Below, piece by piece: positions 1-13,269 of a stretch of DNA of 64,000 nt. Positions within the stretch are counted from its first letter, which is position 1, and each line of letters starts with the position of its first letter. The notes below the pieces were generated by a model that worked only from the letters and a program-made list of their open reading frames with translations, did not search any database and had not been told where the DNA came from. Made by a program: the position numbers and the translations under genes. Origin of the DNA: Pyxicephalus adspersus (Eukaryota > Chordata > Amphibia > Anura > Pyxicephalidae); NCBI RefSeq assembly GCF_032062135.1, contig NC_092861.1, forward strand, positions 116,349,554 to 116,413,553, given 5' to 3'.

Positions 1-1647
1 TCCCCATCCTCTGTACAGTTGAAGAAACACAAGGAAAGATCCCTAAGGACACTCTTCAGAGCTAATTTTATAGATAAAATAGCCAGCTGTAAAGGGAAGA
101 TATTTTCCTGCATTTTAGGTTTAGAACACATTTCAGAACAGCAATAGATGTGGATGTTTCCTTATTTGCTCGACAGTACAGTAAATCCAGATTAGACTGT
201 ACCAGTGTGTGTAAGGAAGACAGAGCTCTCGCTGAAACACACGGATATAAATACTAATTAAGCTGGGATTATGTGTCCGACGTTGGCCATGTGTTCACAT
301 AAAGTTGTTTGTGAATGCCCTCTCCGTCGTCTTCCTTAATGCTCCAGTCTATAGCCTGAGCGGTCATCTGTTCAGTACCTAATATCTAATAATGATAATA
401 TCTAATAATAAAGTTAGAGGGTACAGTATATTTTGTAGTTCTTGGTTAAAATGTCTATTTATAATATTTAGTGGTTATGCTGTATTTTTACTAAAAGTAT
501 TTTTGAGAATTAATTTTAAATCGCATGGATGTGATGATCATCACTACTAAATACATTTTATTTCTACTTAGAGCTCAGCTTTATATTATCTAAAATGTAT
601 TTTAACAACAAGCCAGGTTTACCAGAAAAGGTCACATAGGGCTGCTAAAGGATAGAGGGTAAAAGACTGTATGGAGAAAAGCATCTAATACTAGAACATA
701 CCTAAATGGAGATAAAAAAAATGGATTTTTCAGCTAGGCTGCTGCTATTGTATTGCATAATCATTAGTAAACTTAGAGAGTACAACTAACTAGTTTTAGT
801 CTCTACTGAGATGAAAGCTAGACAGTACAAATGCACCACAAAATGTAACTGTTGGTCAACAAAAAGACCCTTTTAATGATACACATTTTGTAATAAATTA
901 CGGGGTAAATTGGTAAGGAATTGAACACATTCTACGGTGCTGAACCAATCACTTGCACTTGGGAATGTGTACTGAATGGATTGACAGCTTTATACATAGA
1001 CCCCTTAGTCATACATTATTTAAAACACACACATTAGTAGTGTGGGAAGAGCTCATTCTTCGAGTCATACTAACCCCATTCCACCATTGGTTATTATGTA
1101 CTGCACAAACTGTCAAATACAATTCAAATTGTTATTCTACCATGCAGCAGATCAAGTAAACTAAAAACAATTGGTTTAGTCATGGCCTTCAAAATGTATT
1201 TTTAATTAAATCAGCAGATTGGATTGGTCATGTCATTAAGACAGACTTTAATTTGAATAGGTAAATCTTATACAATTTGCAAAATGAAAAGTGACAGTTT
1301 AATATGAAGATGGCAAACTGATTTGGTGTCCATATCATAACAACTAAATAGGTTTGAATAATTGCTCTTTACCAACCAAAAAAATAAGAGGAAAAGTATA
1401 CATTATGAACAGCTGCTAACCATTACCCTTTTGTTAGAAAATAGTATTTTCTTCTTTTTAAATTGTACAGTTAAAAGAGGAAGCAGCTTTCTCTAATATT
1501 TCCCAGCCCTCGTCTATCATTACCACCACAGCCTGAGGCAGATCCTTCCTACCTGGCTTTAGCTGGTGGACAATTAAGGGAAGGTCAATGGTAATTACAT
1601 GGCTGATATGCCGACCCACTGACTTTAACAAGTACATTCAGAAGTTA

Positions 1648-1840
1648 TTATCTACATTTCCTTTAATCTTTTTAATATGACGGGTTTCTCTGACTTGAGA
1701 TCAACAGACCTGGAACAAAGTAAAGTCTAAAGTCCTTATCTACATTTCCTTTAATATCTGGAATATGACTTGGGTTCCTTCGACTGGAGGTCGGTGGATC
1801 TGGAACAAAGAGAAGTCAGAAGTTCTTATCTGCATACTTG
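1648..1840. repeat. Minisatellite, about 88-90-bp unit, two and a part copies
   Basis: TTATCTACATTTCCTTTAAT begins at 1648 and again at 1736; TTATCTGCAT begins a third partial unit at 1826. Both full units carry a GGAACAAAG…AAGTC…AGT ending, but they differ at many bases, so the duplication is old. Confidence 0.8.
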
Positions 1841-3768
1841 TTCGCTGTTTGTGATTTAAATGATTGAGAGTCCTCATAGCACCAGGCAAAATAGATTTGG
1901 AGAATAAAAAATCAGCGCTGGTAGTTTTCACATTTATATAACAGATAAGTCATTAAAGGCTTGGCAGGGATGGAGGTTGTAATCAGAATGCGGATGAATG
2001 CATACCAGAAAGCACAACTGAGAAATCAGGGTCAAAAGGTACATATTTTTCAGCCTAAATTGCCTAGTGTTGAGCACAGTTTTGTCTAAAGAAAACTGAG
2101 TTTGTCTTTCAACAAACTTTATCTGCTGATGATCTGCAGGTAGGTCAATATATGGAAATCTCCTAATATTGTTATATTTATAAATCACCATTACTATGTA
2201 GATGAGAACCCTGACTGAATGAGCATATAATTTGTGAACGCATTGCTGAGAGGATACAGTGCAAACAACACTTTAATGATCAAAAAACAACCTCAAATAT
2301 TTAGTATAGTGGAACTTGTCTAGCAACCTTTATAAAAAAAATCCAATAAACATCAAACTAACAGACTTTACCCTACATCAGTAATTTAAAAGCCTTTTAT
2401 AGGTAATTGCAAATCAGGCAAACATTTAAACAGGACACAGTATAAACATTCTATGAAAAAAAACAAAAAAAACAAAGCATGCTTCCTACGTGGTGCGTGG
2501 GGGCTCAGTCAGGGAGAGTGCATGCCAGTACAACAGCGCTATATGGCATCCTGGAGACTATGGTAATAATAGAAAGGTTGTCATTCCTCCCCCCAAGTCC
2601 ACCAGAAACCTCTGACAGCAGCTCTTGTACTACTGTTATTACAGCAAAGTCTCATTATTAGCGCATGGCCTCTGTCCCTGGTGCTCAAAAATAGATAGCA
2701 CTAATTTTTTTTTATACATTCAAATGATTATTTATCAAAATAGTGCATATAAATAACTTGAGGTTTGAGTAGGGTGTCTATGTGGTTACTGTTGAATGGT
2801 AAGATCAAAATATCACAAAATAAATGTGTATTTCTATTTGTAATATTGAGGTAGCAGTTTTTTCTGACTGTGACAAAACACACAAAATGACATATTGTCC
2901 CCCCACCGCCATTATTTAGACCCAATAGCAATGGGTCACAATTACTTGCAAAGTGCCACCTTCAGCCACCGTTTTTAATCCAACCTTAAGCACCCTGCAC
3001 ATTTGTACAAAAAAACAAAATGTAGAAAGTTTTTATCTTGATCAGAAAGTGACATTTCCATAAAAGCTTAAAAGTATCTGAAAGTAAAATGAGATGACGG
3101 ATAAAAGAAAAAAACATCATCATCTTATTCCCTTAACATCCCCATTTAAAAAACAGGAGTAAGTCAGACTAAAATCAATAATTGAACCTTCTCATACTGT
3201 AGCTGTTAATAACCTAGGTCTTATGTAAAGACATGATAGAGAACTCCCACTTCTTTTCAGCTCAATCAGTTCAAGTTTCAAAGTGACCATTCCCTCTACC
3301 AGCTGGGCATTTTCCAAATACAAAGCATCATGCTTCAAGCTATAAGGATCCCTATTTTTCATGAGCGTTTTTATTCTCAGCAATGAGAGCCTTCAATGAC
3401 AGTCACATGATTAATACCAAAAGTAATGGTAAATATCCAATAGGTTATAGCTTCATCAATTAAGGCTCCTTTTTTCAATCCTGTAATGTATGATATATAT
3501 TGCCTATCAATTATGTTAATCTTTCAACCTCCATTTATTGCAAACTGTTCTCAAAACATATGAAACAAATCTGCAGATTTCAAGAAGCTTATTCCATGTT
3601 CTTAAATTAGAATAAACCAGAAATAATTTTGTGAAAAACAATCAACATCATCTACAAAACAATCTAACATATAGTCTGTTAATATTATTATTATATTGTA
3701 TCAATAATACCCCGAAAAAACTACAATGAGGCTTCAAATAAATCAAATCAGATATTGTTATAATATTA

Positions 3769-3771
3769 ATG

Positions 3772-3810
<39 letters not shown>

Positions 3811-3860
3811 CATACACACACACACACACAAATATATACATTATATATATGTATATATGT
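3769..3860. repeat. AT/AC microsatellite
   Basis: A run of TA dinucleotides, then AC dinucleotides (about 3812-3828), then more AT. The nearby ATG-initiated reading frame is only this repeat. Confidence 0.95.
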
Positions 3861-6096
3861 ATTAACCCTTGCTGAAAAATCCCAGATATTATTACAAAAC
3901 AAGGAATATTTCACAGATAACAGTTTTGGACTTGTTAAATTTTACAGACATGCACATAAATTGAATACAAACATAATGATAATAAAAGTACATGCACTGT
4001 TAAATATAAGACCACTTACAAAAAAAAATGATTTCACACACCTTATGTATAAATTGGCACTTACTTGTTATATGAAGCAATGCAAAGATGTCCCCATACA
4101 CAAAAATAAGTGATCACTTATACAGCTGTTGCCTGTAGGAAAATGAGCAACGCTTTTGCAGTGATGTGAAATCATCCCAAACTGGCTGCTTCTCCTAGCG
4201 CCACCAACCTCATTCTCATGCAAGAACTCCTGACAGATAGTTAGGATCCTCACCTCCCTCATCCCTGTGCCTGTTCTACTCAGTAGCATTACCATACGTA
4301 TGGTCCGATCTCTAGCAGGCAGCTAATGGTTGCTGGAATAAAGTACACGGCACAACTGCTAAGTATATTATTAGCAATACCACATTGAGAGCATTATTAA
4401 CGTGTTCAGTCCCAGAACAGCATGCAATTATTTTACTGCCAGAAAAAAACAGAATTGCAATGCCATTTAACAGTCGATCGTTAATAAACATCATTTCTAT
4501 TTAAGAAAAACCTAATGTTTCACAATATTACCCTGGCATTCTGTTAGCAATAAACCCAATTAATATAAAGAAGCCACAAAGGAAACCATTCCGTTAATGG
4601 GCACCCTCCGGGAGAAAGCTCCCTATTATGTCAGAGTTTTGTCAAATTGCAAAGCTGCCAAATGCTGAGATACAGCTGCTGCTCCAATGAAAGGAACAGG
4701 ATCCAGTTCCTGTTTATTAGGTAGGGCTATGACGGCTGCACTAAATCCGTCATCTGTTACGATTTCGGGTATATTTAAAGTACTGGCAGATACAAAAATA
4801 GCCTTTGCAAACAAAAAGAAAAAGATGTCATGCCTAAGTCTAAATTATAGGACCTATCAACAAAAATGCTCCTGATACAGGTTATAAATTTTGCAATATG
4901 TCAAGAATATCAGATGAGTGCAAAAATAAAGGAGAGAACTAGGCAAAGACTTACAAAATATAACTCAGAGAAAGAAATTCTGATCTAGCCGAGAAACATC
5001 CTTTTTTATTGTGCGTCCTTTGGTAAAAATAAAGAAAAACAGCCAATATTTCTTGAATCTGCATCAGGGCTGCCAGATCACTACCTGATATGGTCTCTAT
5101 TTTGGTTAGCCATTGGTATATATAAAACCTTTCATTTGGTCACTTTTATAACATTGAAAACGTTTTGTAATATTTGTTAAGATACCACAACCACGAATCA
5201 ATGAATGACCAATTGGAAATGACTGCTGGTCACTACTTCGGAGGAAAGCACAGTAAGGTGCCACACATACTCTCCTTTCTGTAGAACCAAATGACTATGT
5301 GGGTACAACACCCATTCGTTCTCCTGCCACTGAAAATGAATATGAAAGATTGTTTCCAGCTACATAAATTTCATGTGTGTATACAGCCTTACACACAGTC
5401 TCTGTGTTATCTTAAAGACAGTTATTACCCCTCTCAGTGGTTATCTTGTTACTCCAGAATTGGAATTCTCTTTTTTTCTGGAAAAGGAACAGCAGAGGAT
5501 TTAGGTAGTTTACCAGAGAAAAACTGGGAAAAGCTGACACCACTCAGTTCACAAAAATACTGTGTGGTGTCAGCCCACAACAGGACTTATAAGCCAAGTG
5601 TATTTCTGACACACCAACGGGCATTTTCGGTACTACTCATTTCAATTAAAATCATATTTAGTATCTCAAAGAACAATTTGAGGTAAGAAATTAACACATG
5701 GACAACCCCAGGTCTAGAATGAGACCTCTCTTACTTCCCCTTTCTTTTCAAGATACATGCTCCAAATCACCTTACATTTCTGAGAAAACTTCACTGAACA
5801 ACTGAATCCTTCTCAAATTAGCTTAACAACATAACTGTATAAAGTTTGCCACAATCCTTTCCATGTACATAACTGATCAGGAAAAATTGACAACTGCTTG
5901 ATATAAATTATGCTGGTGGAGATGGAAGCTACTACTATGTACTACAGTTGACAATAGAAAATTCGACAATCCGTTTTCTTCAGTTTTCAGGCATGAATTT
6001 TGTAACACAATATTAACACAGGGACTGCAGTATACTGTTTGGCCATTGATGTTTGAATGGCGCTGTTGTCCAGAAACAGCTGTTAGGTCTTGCTAG

Positions 6097-6346
6097 CTAA
6101 ACTAAATACACGTTAAGACGTCCCTGCTGCCTGCTCCCTGGAACTGTGCCAAATGTCCGCGGGTGCTGCGAGAGGAAAACTGGCATGTGTGTGGAGGTAT
6201 GTATAACTTTCAAAAACCCGGAATTTTCGGAAATCCGGCACTCCTGGCGGATTTTTGAATGTGAATGTGTTTTTAGAATTTTTGTATTTGAACTGTACTT
6301 GGAGTCGGCAAAAAAAAAATGTAACAACTCCATATCCACAGCCCTG
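6097..6346. mobile_element. Possible hAT-like repeat, one end recognisable
   Basis: Read on the minus strand, the right end starts CAGGGCTGTGGATATGGAG and continues through TTTGCCGACTCCAAGTACAG. This resembles the 'CAGGGCTGTGGAGTCGGAG' repeats common in fish and amphibian genomes. The opposite end was not found; the left limit is a guess. Confidence 0.4.
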
Positions 6347-7102
6347 CTTCAAACATACTATTTTATTTAAATGATTATGACCATAATGCTGCATTGGTAT
6401 CACTGTCTGTTGCATCCACAGCACTATAGGCAACAATGATTCTTAGTACCAAGAAACATTGGTGCCAAGCATAAAGACATAGTAATACTTGCTCAGTAAA
6501 ATGCTGGTTATTAGGTTATGTATATAAATCATTTTACATTATACTAATGCATATTAGAAGCCCCTTTGATTTAATATTTTAGTGGTATTGTAGCTGTGTC
6601 TTCTGATTTACTGTCACAGCTCAGTTATTTCTCCTACAAATCCTATTTTCCTTTTCCTTTTTTTTCAGTTGTGTTCATACAATGCAAAGTTTTTTGCAAC
6701 CGCCATTACAGAGTTTCACTATGTTTTCTGTAGAAACAGACACTTGTATTTCAGCTGCTTTGAAAAGTAATAGGCAAATCACAAGAAGACAATTACATAT
6801 TTGAAGACGGTCTGTACAAATGTAAGAAGTTATTTAAAAACAGTGGTATGGGTGGCACAGCCCCCTCCCCCTAAAAAAAGAAAACACACACACAAAAAGC
6901 AAAGAATGGTCACAAAGTATGGTCAAAGCAACAGGACAAACTACCATATAATTCCAAAGCTTCTTTTGCTCCACTGTACATAAACAGCTTCCTTAATGGA
7001 GTTTTCTTTTCTCCATTTCAAGATAACTCTGTTTCATGATGTCTCATTTTTTTTTAAATTAGAAAATATATGGATATATGTAGCACGGTGCAGTGTAGTG
7101 AA

Positions 7103-7150
7103 TGAGCTTTTCCTTTCAGAAATGATATGAGCTTTTCCTTTCAGAAATTT
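7103..7150. repeat. 25-bp tandem duplication
   Basis: TGAGCTTTTCCTTTCAGAAAT occurs at 7103 and 7128, identical over 21 bases. CTTTTCCTTTCAG resembles a splice acceptor on the plus strand, but no gene is on that strand here. Confidence 0.85.
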
Positions 7151-7290
7151 ATAGCTGACGGCCGATTCAACAGAAAATATTTTTTGTAATTTACAAAATG
7201 GTTTGTGTAACAATTACAGCACAAAGTCAAGTATAAACAGATTATTTTTGGACCTGAAAATGCCATAACAAAATCAATCTCTGTATATAC

Positions 7291-7378
7291 TTGGGCCACT
7301 AGATGGTACTAGATCCCTAAATAAAATGTAAAAGTGTAGCACTTAACATGAAGACACAGCGCCATCTACCGGTGGCCA
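7291..7378. repeat. 88-bp element with CTCF-like inverted ends
   Basis: TTGGGCCACTAGATGG at the left faces CCATCTACCGGTGGCCAA at the right. It could be a tiny MITE; each end also resembles a CTCF core. Confidence 0.5.
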
Positions 7379-9592
7379 ACAATAATGCACAAACGATCAT
7401 TTCAGAGCAAATGACCCATCATATTCAACTCAAAAGTACAAAACACTTTACCCTTTAAAAAGGTGGGAAAAACATAAACAGACTTATAAAAATGCAATTT
7501 TAATTTTCTCCAGCTAGCCAAAAGAAATGAATTAAAGCCATTTTAATTTCTATTTAAAAGGATAGCTTAGCATACTGGTATTCTATAAATTTAACCTATT
7601 ATGCTTTTAAACAATAAACAGCCTCTCCATAGGAATGAATGTGAGCAATGTCTGTATACAGATAAGAAATCTATCAGCTTGGAGAGTCTGTGGTTCTCTG
7701 GGTCACACAAGTGGACCAAGCAATAACTCAATACTATTAAGACTTGTTTTAAAAAGTTCTGGGTAGCTAGCCAGCACCCCCAAATACAATCAAAGGCTTA
7801 CCCATAACATTGACTGCAGTATGTCTATTATCCTAATGCTAGGGGTAATAACTTGATCACACTTCTAAACTCTTGGGCTAGTGACTGCTGTCTTTGTGCT
7901 GCATTAGTTTTCATAAGAATTACAGCAGTTGTGCTAAGAAGTTTCCCACTATCATGCAATGCTGTAATTGTTTATCAGATAGATACTATTAACAACTAAT
8001 TTCCTCTCTTCTCTTCCTCCACAGACTTTAATTTGAGTAGGAGATACATTCCTCAACAGTTGTTCATTTAGGTGACTGGGGAGAGTTTTTTTCTCATTTG
8101 ATTCTACCACTGCCGGATTAATCTCATGGGGCAGTTCTTACCCATAGCCCATCTATCTCCCGCAGTTGCCATGAATAGCAATTTTTCACTAGGACTCTCA
8201 GATTAAAAAAATCACCCATTTTAATGCTATTCACGAACTGAACTGGCTACAAAGAAAAAGCATATGTTGTCACTGGTACATAGGTATGATAAATAGGGCA
8301 TTTGGCAGTACCTTCAAACAACTATAAAACAAAGCACATTATTGTATTTAAAGGAGATCAGTTGTAAAGTAAAAATAAGCTGCACATAAAAGCTGCAGTT
8401 CTGACACCTCAGCTTCTAACTTTATCTGTGGCAGTGTTACAATGCAGTGAAGATAAAGAGGTTTAGCTTAACTTTCCCTGTATTAATTAGTATGGCGTTA
8501 GAAAATTGCAGCTTCTAACATTCAGAATAATGTTAATGACAACCAAAGAACACTGCTACTGATCAGTTCTTGAAATGGAAACTGATGGATCTGGGTTCAT
8601 TTTTTTTCAACATTTTTCAATATTTGTACATTTGTAACATTTATGCAATACATGGTAGAGGGGGAGTGCAATGTTAAAAAACCCAAAGCTCCGCCTGCTG
8701 GCTCGATAAAAGTCTACATACTTTTTAAAAAGGAAACATATGTACCGGTACAAAAAAGAGATTTTTTTTTTTTTAAAAGACCATTTAAGAAGAATTCCTT
8801 AAATGGTCTTTTATACAATATTGTTGGCCACCTGTGTCATTAGTGTTACAAACTGCTTTGTCTATGGCAACTCTGATTCTTCAAAACCAGAGACAAAAGC
8901 AGTTATAAGACATGTCTTTAGGTGTCACCCAATACAGACACATTTTTAGGAATTTTTAAAAAAAGCATTTTGGCTTATACTCAAGTCTATGCAGTAGGTC
9001 ATTCCACAAACCTGCATTTGTCCACAGATATATTAAGTTATTATCTAACAAAAATCTTATGAGTGGTGACAACATATAAGTATAAATAATTTTTGCATGG
9101 ACGGCAGTTCTTCTCACTATTGATTTTATAGGATGAAGCTCTACAAAAGAACCTCAATGTAATTTGTCAATAAAGCTAGGTGGATGTAATACTTGCATAC
9201 TTTTTAAACATGTTCAATTAATAGCTGTTTTGCACAATTTATTTGCTTTATCAAACAGATTTTTACAGTTATTGTAATTTTGATTTCAGAAGCTGGTGTT
9301 TATCTGTGGGTATTTACATATCCAACATATTAGTTGTTTAGTAGTCACAGAGAAAAATAGGCATATAATACAAATAAAAGGCTTGATTATGAAAATGGCA
9401 ATACACTGGCCAAAGCTGGCTTATTAGACATGTAACATTTTTATATGTGTTACTATATCACTACATTTAACATTCCCCCAGTTGTGGAGACTGGTGTTAA
9501 TGGTTTAGCTGCTTCTGAAAAAACCCTCTGAAATATGTTGTAAGAATATACATGAATAATAAATTAAATAAAAATATTTAACATACTCTTAC

Positions 9593-9699
9593 CTTATATG
9601 TGTGATCTATTCTTGGCCTGCACTGAACCTGATCCAAAGCATCATCTGTATTGCTTCTTTTCAGATTACCAATAGCAACATCCGGCACGTTGCTTAAAT
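9593..9699 (-). CDS. TIAM2: TIAM2 exon L: linker between PDZ and DH
   Basis: 107 bases (two bases plus 35 codons), phase 1 to 0; acceptor ATTTTTAG|AT, donor TATAAG|GTAAGAG. It reads (D)LSNVPDVAIGNLKRSNTDD then ALDQVQCRPRIDHTYK. It matches the DFSNVPDITTGLKRSQTDG-LDQ block that precedes the DH domain of TIAM2; KRSNTD is a possible phosphosite (inference). It is the last TIAM2 exon I can find; the DH exons should follow beyond position 1. Confidence 0.92.
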
Positions 9700-9920
9700 C
9701 TAAAAATTCCAGTACAACAAATTAATTGCTAGAAAATTGTCAAATATGCATTTTTCATTCACAAATAAATTGTTCGCATGAAATAAAAGGCAAGAAAGAA
9801 ACCCACTGATAACTAAATACATGGCATTGTCATTTCACTCACTACTGGTAGGACTCAAACATACCTACACTTTACTGCAAAACATACACAAGTTAACACA
9901 TTGTGGTACCATTTAATAGC

Positions 9921-10030
9921 CCTCCTGTGTCACTGTTTGTATCTGTCATTTGCAACCCCTAATTCTTATATAGCACTGCATATTATGTTGGTTCTTTATA
10001 AATAAAGTTTATAATTATTAATATTATTAA
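9921..10030 (+). repeat. SINE-like frog repeat, diverged
   Basis: CCTCCTGTGTCACTGTTTGT, ATTTGCAACCCCTAATTC, AGCACTGCATATTATGTTGG, then an ATTA tail. A minus-strand partial copy follows at 10288-10356. Confidence 0.65.
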
Positions 10031-10287
10031 CTGCTGATGGTTCTCACTATTTCTGGCTGAACACTGGAAGGTAGTGGAGTGGCTGCAATGACAGCTTCTT
10101 GGAAGAAAAACTACATAACCCATGATTACTTACACTGTGCATGTGAGTGTTTATAATTGTAGTCTCAGCTTCCTTAACTAAAGGGACAACTACATATGAA
10201 TATATTTTGATCAGAGCATGAACTGTAGCCACAGGCATGAGTGATAAGTGCTTGTGTGTTTTTTTTTTAATGCTTTGCCACACTTTA

Positions 10288-10356
10288 TAATTATAATTAT
10301 GTAGTATTTAAAAAGTGCCGACATATTACTCAGCGCTTTACAAAGTCCATAAACTG
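10288..10356 (-). repeat. SINE-like frog repeat, partial, inverted
   Basis: On the minus strand it contains AAAGCGCTGAGTAATATGTC followed by GGCACTTTTTAAATAC, a diverged version of the GCGCTGCGTAATATGTTGG tail. Confidence 0.55.
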
Positions 10357-13269
10357 CAGTTTTCAACAAACTGTGTTGAAAAAACTACTTTTTTCCCAAA
10401 AGCTTAAAAAAGATTGATGAGAGATTGTTTTAAAATGTGTTTACTATTAGTTCAAAATATGTAAATATTTTAAATTTTAGTGTGCAATATCTGGACATAC
10501 ATTTACTTTAAGATAAAAATATGTTATTCAATTTTGGGGGGAGAAAAACTGGGAATTCTTTTTGCAATATTCCTTTATAAAATTCTTTCATATGCATTTT
10601 ATTCAAGAATTAGTCCTGTAAAATAACATATGTAAATGAAAGACAACCTTTTTTCCCCAGATTTTGACCAATATCCTTCCTATGTGACTCATTGTGACTT
10701 CCTATGTGGACAAAAAAACAGGAACAAAAGGGTAGAAATGAGTTGATTGCTGCTGATTAGGGTTAACAAGGATTTAATTAGGAATACATGTTATTATTAT
10801 TTTTTTTATAACTTTCCGGTTTCTTTGTAGGTTCTCTAATTTCAGCAACTCCTTTCAACTGCTGTGATCTACACTGTAAAAATGTAGTTGCTATAGGCAA
10901 CAAAACTGAACACACTTTTAGAGTAGAAAAGTCAAACGTACTTCTGTGCCCACTTGTTTTGTCCCAGGTATTCTGCAGAACCACCATATTTGATCTATTT
11001 ATTAGACATATGTAGTTTCAAAGTGCTTATGCTCTGGTAGCTTGTGTCTACATGAAATAAAATGTGTGTGTTTAAAGTTCCCTATAGCTGCCCAATTAGT
11101 AAATGAGTATCATTCAATAATCACTTTCTTCAATAAAGCCCAACTTATTGTAAATAGATCTGTATACCTCTATATAATATATACTAGGTTTCCCCTATAT
11201 TCTCCCATACTATCAGGCCAATTATGTGGCTCATAGCCTGCACACATCTACAGTCCATCCTCCCCGTTGTTTCTATAATTCTGTGCATTATGATAATTTT
11301 ATACAATGCAGTGGCTGAGTCATAAAACGGCAATAAGGAGAGGGAATATATCACTCTCACCCACCAAGCCAGGCATTCATCCACATGAGAAGAAGGGAGT
11401 AATGCAAAAGTCCTATTGTTCGGTCAGTGAACATTTTGCAAACCTATAATTATTTTGCAGCCAGCCCTGCTCGTGGCATTTTAAAATATCAGGAATAATG
11501 ATAACTATACTACCATGAGAGCAATTTACAAATAGAGGAAGGCTTTATTATTTTTAGATGTCAGGGTTTTTTTTTAAGTTAGTCCAATTTAATAAATTAG
11601 AGTCATGTAATTTTTTGGACTCATGTATAAAAAGTAGGAAAGGTGAAGTGTCTGTCTTTCCTTTTGCAACCAATCTGATTTTAGCTACCTTCAAAAGCAG
11701 ATCAGGAGCTGGAAGTGGAAAACTGACATTGGAGCACTTTGTCTTTGCTAAAACTAACTTAGATAAAGTATTTTAACAATAACTAGTAAACTTGGCTGAT
11801 GGATGAACTGAGAATTACATTTTTTTTTCTTGAATACATCTCAAAATACAAAAAATGTTTCACCTACTTAGTAAAAAGGACATGACTGTAACAGCTGAAA
11901 CAGAAATCAATGTTTGGATATACTAGCATTGGAAACCAAGCCGTAAATTTTACCTATTATTCTCCAATCATAACAGCACCTATTTAGTGCTTTACCCACC
12001 AGAACCTTTTTTAACTAATTATGCCATTTGCAGGGGGAATACTCATATTTTTGACTTTAAAAGAAACCTGCACTTAGCCAGTCACAGACAAAGCAAACTG
12101 GTTTCTAATATAATAGGTGCTATAGGCATGATTTGTCTCCCTTTTACATAACTCTGGGAGCTTGTTTGACCAGAAGTTTTTTCAACTTTCAGAAAATGGA
12201 AACTTTTGAAAAGATTTCAAAACACTTTGGCTGCATGTAACACCAGAAAAGGTGGAAGGAAGAAGGTAAGTACAGACTGCTTATAGTACCTGCCGTAACT
12301 ATTAAAATCAAAGTATGGGTTTACTTAAAATAAATAACTAGCCAAACTCCCCCTTTTTTGGTTTTGGATAGATTAGTGAAGGATTATATCCTGTGTCAAG
12401 TTTTGATTGATGCTTATGTTCCTATTGGGAAGGTTGGTACCTCCTGATGAACTGGTGAGGTTAAGGTTAAGGGGACATCAATTCTGGAGACAACTGCCCA
12501 AGATCTAATAGGTGAAGTTTCATCACTTTGAAATATTTCTTCTAATTTCCTGCTGTGTCTTAAGGACAAGAAGTCCCCGATCTATACAAAATTTAAAAAA
12601 AAATGTTTATCACACACACAAACATACTCTTTAAGTATGAGAAAATACTCAGTGTCAATTTGATGACTCATAAATATTAGCAGATCATAATTTAAAGATT
12701 TTAGTGTGAGAGTTCTGTGATTTAAGAAAATCTACTATATTCGACAGAATTAGTTTATCACTATTGAATGACAGCTACTTGGCTGTTATGATGATGTAAA
12801 GGTTCAAAACCTTGTGATCCAGAACAAGTAGAAAAAGGAATCTGTACCCTCCCTGCCACATGCTGCATGCTTACTCTGATTCTGTAATTCAAAGGTATAG
12901 AAGTCAACTGTAGCTGTGACCCAACATCTATCAGGTCTCCTTACTGAATAGTGACAACAACATAGCAAGGAAATCCACTAGGTTTCTGTATGTTGACAGA
13001 TACAGTGTTAGTGCTCTGTTAAAACCATTTTATTATTTAGTGAACTTTGCTTATTTTTGTTCTCAGCAATCTCACATGAACACTAAAAAATAAACTGCAA
13101 TTCCCACCCAATTCTAATGGCAGCACAAGTAGTACTTAAAAAATTTTCCCCACTCCATGGCCAACAAGTAGCATGGTAATTGTAAGTGATACTTGAAATC
13201 AGAAGCATGTAATTATTTAGCCATCCTATCTCCCTCTTTCCCCACTCTGAATTCAAATATATAATCTTT

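Larger units (their letters stand above)
1..9592 (-). other. TIAM2: TIAM2 intron, 3' continuation, no exon found
   Basis: I looked on the minus strand for the conserved SAEQI…SDADRL…VIQELVDTEKSYV block that begins the DH domain and saw no piece of it, so this is read as intron running off the left edge. It holds an 88-90-bp minisatellite (1648), an AT/AC microsatellite (3769), a possible hAT end (6343), a 25-bp tandem repeat (7103), an 88-bp inverted-terminal element (7291) and a 15-bp-stem hairpin (8775). The rest is unremarkable AT-rich sequence. Confidence 0.7.

Noticed and set aside
3769..4113. 114-residue frame starting in a YIYIYI/HTHTHT run
   Set aside because: The start is translated AT/AC microsatellite and the rest has no recognisable domain.
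6801..6983. PPPPKKRKHTHKK peptide resembling a nuclear localisation signal
   Set aside because: It arises from C-rich and A-rich simple sequence in an intron with no supporting gene structure.
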